Positions 8,770-12,623 of a DNA stretch of 12,623 nucleotides are shown here, in pieces (the stretch's first letter is position 1; every line of letters starts with the position of its first letter). The notes beneath the pieces were generated by a model. The model was given only the letters and a program-made list of their open reading frames with translations. It was not told the DNA's origin and made no database searches. The DNA is taken from NCBI GenBank assembly GCA_017631775.1, contig JAGBSQ010000218.1, positions 1 through 12,623 on the forward strand. Reading direction: 5' to 3'. This DNA is from Clostridia bacterium. GTDB lineage: Bacteria; Bacillota_A; Clostridia; Oscillospirales; CAG-272. The translations under genes and the position numbers were made by a program.

Positions 8770-8820
8770 GAGTGATGCAGATATCATTTTTCTCGTTTAT
8801 TTTTTTGTAAAGAGAAAAAT
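8770..8820 (+). promoter_or_regulatory. Leader element and hairpin of cassette 1
   Basis: GAGTGATGCA (8770-8779) is followed by a 9-bp perfect hairpin, ATTTTTCTC (8786-8794) with GAGAAAAAT (8812-8820) and a 17-base loop. The same element and a 9-bp stem at the equivalent place occur in cassette 2 although the sequences around them differ. It ends nine bases before the AAAGGAGA ribosome site (8830-8837). The function is not known. Confidence 0.45.
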
Positions 8821-8844
8821 CCATCGAACAAAGGAGAAGTACAA

Positions 8845-9402
8845 ATGTTGGAAGATAAACAGATTGTTGATCTGTATTGGGAGAGATCCGAGGAGGCAAT
8901 CGCCGAAACAGACAAGAAATATGGGCGATACTGTCATTATGTCGCCTATCAGATTTTGGCTGATAATGAGGATGCCGAGGAGATCGTAAACGATACATAT
9001 CTCAAAACCTGGAACACCGTTCCACCAAACCGCCCCGATCCTCTTAAGGGATATGTGGGAATGATCAGCAATCAATTGGCATTGGATCGCTATGACTCCA
9101 AAAAGGCGCTCAAGCGCGGTGGGGGACAGCTGCCTGCCGTGTTGCACGAGTTGGCGGAATGTATTCCCGCAGACGATGACGGCGAGGACATTGGATACAG
9201 TGTTGCTTTGCGCGATTCTCTAAAACGCTTTTTGAGATCCCTACCCGAAAGAACGCGAACGATTTTTGTGCGCCGTTATTGGTACGTTACGCCTATTTCG
9301 GAAATCGCCAAGGAATTTGGCATGAAGGAAAGCAACGTGGCCATGTTGATGCTGCGTACGCGCCTGAAGCTGAAAGAGTTTTTGGAAAAGGAGGGATTTT
9401 GA
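8845..9402 (+). CDS. ECF-like sigma-70 family RNA polymerase sigma factor (cassette 1)
   Basis: 185 residues, with only sigma regions 2 and 4, the layout of ECF sigma factors. Region 2 spans about 22-90 (YCHYVAYQIL, DAEEIVNDTYLKTWN, YVGMISNQLALDR). Region 4 spans about 128-185, with RSLPERTRTIFVRRYW and the helix-turn-helix ISEIAKEFGMKESNVAMLM, followed by RLKLKEFLEKEGF. It should direct RNA polymerase to a small set of promoters. The start follows AAAGGAGA (8830-8837). The stop is three bases before the LRR gene, whose ribosome site lies inside this gene's end, so the two products are translated together. That pairing suggests the membrane protein controls this sigma factor. Its own promoter looks like a sigma-A site rather than an ECF-type site, so simple autoregulation is not evident. 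Confidence 0.9.
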   Translation: MLEDKQIVDLYWERSEEAIAETDKKYGRYCHYVAYQILADNEDAEEIVNDTYLKTWNTVPPNRPDPLKGYVGMISNQLALDRYDSKKALKRGGGQLPAVLHELAECIPADDDGEDIGYSVALRDSLKRFLRSLPERTRTIFVRRYWYVTPISEIAKEFGMKESNVAMLMLRTRLKLKEFLEKEGF

Positions 9403-9405
9403 CAG

Positions 9406-11766
9406 ATGAATGACAAAAACATTTTTGATGCCTTGCGCGATATAGATCCGCAATGGATCATTGATGCCGCGCCTGCCAAAAGAACCTCTGTTGCAGGTAT
9501 GTGGGCAAAGTGGGGTGCTCTTGCAGCTTGCTTGTGTGTTTTGATTTTGGGCATTTATTTTATCGCTCCTCAATTTTTCCCGGACGGCGTCATTCCAAAC
9601 GAAAGTACGCCACCCGGGGGAACAGAACCTCCGCCAATGCATGAGCACGTGTTTGGTGAATGGTTTATTACAAAGGATGCTACCTGTGCCGCACAGGGCG
9701 AGCAAACACGTCTTTGCGCTTGCGGTGAGCAAGAAATTCGTTTTACCGATCTTTTGCCTCACTTTGCGGGGGCGTGGGTGATTGAAAGAGAACCCACCAT
9801 CAAATTGCCCACACCCGATGACCCAGACGAAAGAGAACCCGGATTGAAATGTCAGTTTTGCGATTACTGCGGTGCAAAGCTCGGCGAGGAGCTGATCCCG
9901 GCAACAGGCTCTTTGGGTTTGGCGTATGCCATCAATGCCGACGGCAAGACCTTTTCGGTAGCAGGTATTGGCAACTGCACCGATGAGGACATTATTGTTC
10001 CCGAAAATTTCTGCGGTTATCACGTCACGGGTGTAGTCAAAGAGGCGTTCAAGGGTTGTAAAACCATTCAAAGCATTACGCTCCCCCAAACCGTAAGGGT
10101 GATTGGTGAGAGAGCGTTCCGAGATTGCGAAAATCTGCAAACAGTCAATTTGTCCGAGGGACTTTTGGAGGTTGGAGCCGAAGCATTTTGGTCTTGTACA
10201 AGTCTCAAAACCGTTCATTTCCCGTCAACTGTAACCACAATCGGTGAGGGGGCGTTCAAAACCTGCTACGGCTTGCAGCAAATGACTATTCCCTCAGGCG
10301 TAACCGTTTTGTCGGCGCAACTGTTCTACTATTGCTACAATCTTGAAACGGTTGTCCTTCCCGAGGGACTTGAAAGCATTGGTGCAATGGCATTTTACAG
10401 CTGCTATGATTTGAAGGAGATCGTCATTCCTTCCACCGTAACCGAAATTGGTGAAATGGCATTTTACAACTGTAACCGCTTAACAAGCGTTGTTTTGCCG
10501 TCGGGACTTAAAACTATTTCCAAGTCCATGTTCGATTACTGCGGCAACCTTAAAAGCGTTACCATTCCTTGGAGCGTTACAAGCATTGGCGACAGTGCAT
10601 TCGGTGACTGCGACGCACTGGTTACAATCAATATTCCGCTCAGTGTTACAAGCATCGGCTCCGGTGCATTTTCCGGATGTAACAGTTTGCAAAAAGTAAT
10701 TATTCCAAACGGTGTTACGGCAATCAAGCGCAACACGTTCTCCGATTGTCAAAGTTTAACCGCGGTAATCATTCCCAACAGTGTCACAACCATTGAGTAC
10801 GCGGCCTTTTCGGGTTGTACCTCACTTGTCAATATCGATATCCCCTCCGGCGTAAAAAGCATTGAGTCCGGCGTCTTCTCCGGTTGTAAATCATTGGAGC
10901 GCGTGGTAATTCCCAAGGGCGTTGAGATAATTGAGGGACACACCTTTTACAACTGTGCAAGCTTAACCGAAGTAATCCTTCCCCCGCGCATCAAAAGCAT
11001 TGGCTACTACGCCTTTGGCGGATGTGCTTCGCTTGAGGCCATCAACATTCCCGCAGGTGTTACCCATATGGACTTGATGGTATTTACAGATTGTACGTCT
11101 TTGAAGCGTATTGTTCTTCCGAGCGGCCTTGAAAAAGTGGAGGGCAGTATGTTCCGCAACTGTATCAACTTAACAGAGGTAGTCATTCCGCAAGGGGTAA
11201 AGAGCATTGAAAGCCGCGCATTTAGCGGATGCAAGGCACTCAAAGCAATCGAAATTCCCTCAAGCGTTACTCTTATTGATACGCGCGCGTTTGAAGATTG
11301 CGAATCTTTGGAGCGCATTGTCATTCCGCAAGGGGTTCAAACCATTGCGTATGCCACTTTCTCCAACTGCAAGAGCTTGCAGGAGATTGTCATTCCTGAC
11401 AGTGTCAAACACATTGACCGCGACGCGTTTAAAAATTGCGATGCATTGATTCAAACAGAAAACGGTGTTTTCTACGTCAACAATTGGGTGGTTGGCTTTG
11501 ATAATGCAGTCGTCGACGTTGTTTTGCGAAGCAATACCGTGGGTATTTGCAGCTACGCCTTCCAAAGTGCTCCCAATCTTGTGCGCGTAACGCTTCCCGC
11601 TACCGTAAAATATATCGGTGAATCTGCATTTTCCAACATTAACAGTTTAAAAGAAATTATTTTTGACGGAACAAAAGAGGAATGGGAAGCGGTTGAAAAG
11701 GGCCTTTATTGGATGAGCAGCTCCAATAACGCCGTTATCGTTTTTGCAAAGGATGCAAATACGTAA
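9406..11766 (+). CDS. Single-pass membrane protein with BspA-like leucine-rich repeats
   Basis: 786 residues. A short cytoplasmic N-terminus (1-36) carries IFDALRDIDPQWIIDAAPAK, then a membrane helix at 37-54; the basic residues before it predict the N-terminus inside. A Pro/Gly linker (59-78) leads to a Cys/His-rich segment (79-168) with HVFGEWFITKDATC, CAC, and CQFCDYC. The rest is an LRR_5 ladder of 23 repeats, residues ~205-755. The first 21 repeats are exactly 23 residues apart (Ala214 to Ala674), followed by a 44-residue step with ENGVFYVNNWVVGFD and two more repeats, then a KEEWEAV cap. There is no signal peptidase site, LPXTG or lipobox, so it is held by the N-terminal helix and displayed outside. 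LRR_5 proteins often bind host proteins or polymers. Pairing with the sigma gene suggests a sensor or anti-sigma role, which is inference. The ribosome site is GGAGG at 9391-9395. Confidence 0.9.
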   Translation: MNDKNIFDALRDIDPQWIIDAAPAKRTSVAGMWAKWGALAACLCVLILGIYFIAPQFFPDGVIPNESTPPGGTEPPPMHEHVFGEWFITKDATCAAQGEQTRLCACGEQEIRFTDLLPHFAGAWVIEREPTIKLPTPDDPDEREPGLKCQFCDYCGAKLGEELIPATGSLGLAYAINADGKTFSVAGIGNCTDEDIIVPENFCGYHVTGVVKEAFKGCKTIQSITLPQTVRVIGERAFRDCENLQTVNLSEGLLEVGAEAFWSCTSLKTVHFPSTVTTIGEGAFKTCYGLQQMTIPSGVTVLSAQLFYYCYNLETVVLPEGLESIGAMAFYSCYDLKEIVIPSTVTEIGEMAFYNCNRLTSVVLPSGLKTISKSMFDYCGNLKSVTIPWSVTSIGDSAFGDCDALVTINIPLSVTSIGSGAFSGCNSLQKVIIPNGVTAIKRNTFSDCQSLTAVIIPNSVTTIEYAAFSGCTSLVNIDIPSGVKSIESGVFSGCKSLERVVIPKGVEIIEGHTFYNCASLTEVILPPRIKSIGYYAFGGCASLEAINIPAGVTHMDLMVFTDCTSLKRIVLPSGLEKVEGSMFRNCINLTEVVIPQGVKSIESRAFSGCKALKAIEIPSSVTLIDTRAFEDCESLERIVIPQGVQTIAYATFSNCKSLQEIVIPDSVKHIDRDAFKNCDALIQTENGVFYVNNWVVGFDNAVVDVVLRSNTVGICSYAFQSAPNLVRVTLPATVKYIGESAFSNINSLKEIIFDGTKEEWEAVEKGLYWMSSSNNAVIVFAKDANT
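10018..11670 (+). repeat. LRR_5 coding repeats, 69-bp period
   Basis: 23 units encode the pattern AFxxCxxLxxVxIPxxVTxIG. The period is exactly 69 bases (23 residues) for the first 21 units. The Cys is kept in 21 of 23; the last two units have Ala and Ile there. Units differ in sequence, so this is an old repeat without recent expansion. The IPxGVK.IES and IPSGL..I variants alternate irregularly. Confidence 0.92.
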
Positions 11767-11788
11767 ATTTTTTCATTTTTAAAAACAA

Positions 11789-11828
11789 GGGCAAGTGCCA
11801 TCCAAAAGGTGGTATTTGCCCGTTTTTT
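11789..11828 (+). terminator. Intrinsic terminator after the LRR gene
   Basis: GGGCAAGTGCCATCC (11789-11803) pairs with GGTGGTATTTGCCC (11808-11821) over an AAAA loop, with wobble pairs, and is followed by G and six T (11823-11828). It lies 22 bases after the LRR stop. The last base of the U-tract is one base from the next -35 box. Confidence 0.85.
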
Positions 11829-11829
11829 A

Positions 11830-11858
11830 TGGACAATCGACGAAAAATGTGATATAAT
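11830..11858 (+). promoter_or_regulatory. Sigma-A-type promoter of cassette 2
   Basis: TGGACA (11830-11835), 17 bases, TATAAT (11853-11858) with a TGA extension. It matches the cassette 1 promoter at every base except one (A at 11852 in place of G at 8743). It lies 102 bases before the second sigma factor start. Confidence 0.8.
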
Positions 11859-11887
11859 TTACACAATATCAAAAAAACGAAAAAAAT

Positions 11888-11936
11888 GAGTGATACATCC
11901 TTGGATTTTTCTGTTTAGATTGTTGAGAGGAAAATC
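11888..11936 (+). promoter_or_regulatory. Leader element and hairpin of cassette 2
   Basis: GAGTGATACA (11888-11897) precedes a 9-bp stem, GATTTTTCT (11904-11912) with AGGAAAATC (11928-11936), containing one G-U pair and a 15-base loop. It corresponds to the element in cassette 1, with the pairing kept although the bases partly differ. Confidence 0.45.
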
Positions 11937-11960
11937 ATCAAAAACAAAGGAGAGAAACAA

Positions 11961-12524
11961 ATGCTGGAAGACAATCAAATTGTGGATCTGTATTGGGCGC
12001 GGTCCGAGGTGGCTATTGAGGAGACCGACAAAAAATACGGCCGATATTGCCATTATATCGCTTATCAGATCCTTTCCAACGATGAGGATGCTGAGGAGAT
12101 CGTAAACGATACATACCTCAAAACATGGAACACGGTTCCGCCAAACCGTCCCGACCCCCTCAAGGCATACGTAGGCATGATCAGCAATCAGTTAGCCCTC
12201 AATCGCCATGAGGAAAACGCCGCACAAAAACGCGGCGGCGGAAAGATCGCTTTGATCTATCATGAGCTTGACGAATGCATTGCCGATGAGGGCTCATTGA
12301 AAGATTTGGGAGAGGACATTGCTCTTTGCGATGCCCTGAACAAGTTTATATGGTCTTTGCCCAAAAAGACAAGAAACATTTTTGTGCGCCGCTATTGGTA
12401 CGCATCCTCTGTGGCAGATATTGCAAAGGATTACGGCATGAAGGAGAGCGCTGTGGCAATGCTGATGTTTCGAGTAAGGCTAAAACTCAAAGAATTTTTG
12501 AAAAAGGAGGGCTTTGCAGAATGA
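11961..12524 (+). CDS. ECF-like sigma-70 family RNA polymerase sigma factor (cassette 2)
   Basis: 187 residues, a paralogue of the sigma factor at 8845. Of the first 82 residues (region 2) 72 are identical, and 39 of the last 54 aligned residues (region 4) are. The middle linker (about 83-125) is the most changed part. The region 4 recognition area reads VADIAKDYGMKESAVAMLMF, so the two factors may recognise similar but not identical -35 sites. The start follows AAAGGAGAG (11946-11954). The stop TGA overlaps the ATG of the next gene (ATGA), a tighter coupling than in cassette 1. The extra C-terminal AE comes from this overlap. Expected role: an alternative sigma factor paired with the membrane protein that starts at 12521. 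Confidence 0.9.
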   Translation: MLEDNQIVDLYWARSEVAIEETDKKYGRYCHYIAYQILSNDEDAEEIVNDTYLKTWNTVPPNRPDPLKAYVGMISNQLALNRHEENAAQKRGGGKIALIYHELDECIADEGSLKDLGEDIALCDALNKFIWSLPKKTRNIFVRRYWYASSVADIAKDYGMKESAVAMLMFRVRLKLKEFLKKEGFAE

Positions 12525-12623
12525 ACGGCAAAAAGATTTTTCAAGCAATGCGCAATATCGATCCGCGCCTGGTTCTGGATGCGGCTCCTGCCGAAAAGGC
12601 AAAAACCTCCTATGCTTGGGTAA
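12521..12623 (+). CDS. Start of the cassette 2 membrane protein (3' end missing)
   Basis: 34 codons are visible before the window ends. The start overlaps the sigma stop as ATGA and follows AAAAAGGAGG (12501-12510). The first residues, MNGKKIFQAMRNIDP then DAAPAEK, align with the N-terminus of the LRR protein at 9406 (MNDKNIFDALRDIDP, DAAPAKR). The next residues (KTSYAWV) sit where the membrane helix begins in that protein. It is very likely another N-in single-pass membrane protein. Whether its outside part is also an LRR ladder cannot be seen. Confidence 0.8.
   Translation, partial: MNGKKIFQAMRNIDPRLVLDAAPAEKAKTSYAWV

Larger units (their letters stand above)
8713..12623 (+). repeat. Tandem duplicated sigma factor / membrane protein cassette
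   Basis: Two copies in direct orientation. Copy 1 starts at 8713 and copy 2 at 11822, running past the right edge. Each has, in order, a 37-base block with a T6 tract and promoter (36 of 37 bases identical), a ~100-base leader with a GAGTGATRCA element and a 9-bp hairpin, a CAAAGGAGA ribosome site, a sigma factor gene (72 of the first 82 residues identical) and a membrane protein gene starting with a shared motif. The leader and the middle of the sigma gene have diverged more, so the duplication is not recent. Confidence 0.85.

Noticed and set aside
9241..10218. Antisense open frame of about 325 codons
   Set aside because: It spans the end of the sigma gene and the start of the LRR gene on the other strand, with no domain or good ribosome site. 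It is a coding shadow.

Overview
The window looks like part of a Clostridia-type Firmicutes chromosome, probably a gut or rumen Oscillospirales/Christensenellales-like lineage. The evidence is strong GGAGG-type ribosome sites, tightly packed operons, a glucose-superfamily PTS, an ECF-like sigma factor paired with a BspA-like leucine-rich-repeat membrane protein, and a collagen-like lipoprotein. All supported genes lie on the + strand. TAA and TGA are the stops used, consistent with the standard bacterial code. No tRNA, rRNA, CRISPR array, transposase or integrase was seen.

Layout. (1) Positions 1-2956 are a housekeeping-like run: the 3' part of an M24 Xaa-Pro aminopeptidase-like peptidase, a divergent PlsY-like glycerol-3-phosphate acyltransferase, a Methyltransf_32-type SAM methyltransferase and a small conserved-looking protein of unknown function. 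Gaps of 10, -8 and 26 bases suggest one transcript, ending in a hairpin that overlaps the last stop codon. (2) Positions 2996-4420 hold one lipoprotein gene: lipobox, 21 collagen-like G-X-Y triplets, an SGNH/GDSL esterase domain and a C-terminal domain. It is followed by a terminator. (3) Positions 4614-8669 are a complete PTS phosphorelay in one operon: HPr, Enzyme I, EIIA(Glc) and EIICB. Phosphate can pass from PEP through H192 of EI, H15 of HPr, H76 of EIIA and C488 of EIICB to an incoming hexose-type sugar. The HPr lacks the regulatory Ser46. (4) Positions 8713-12623 hold two tandem copies of a cassette. Each has a sigma-A-like promoter, a leader with a hairpin, an ECF-like sigma factor and a membrane protein that starts with a shared short motif. 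In copy 1 the membrane protein is a 786-residue LRR protein. Copy 2 runs off the right edge.

How the parts work together. The PTS operon is a self-contained sugar uptake module. The cassettes look like surface-sensing or surface-display units in which a sigma factor is co-translated with a single-pass membrane protein whose outside part is a long LRR ladder. The most interesting signal is in the cassettes. A 37-base promoter block is identical at 36 positions between copies, while the rest of the leader and the coding sequence have diverged. The first ~25 residues of the two membrane proteins are conserved and may be a very small sigma-binding (anti-sigma) segment.
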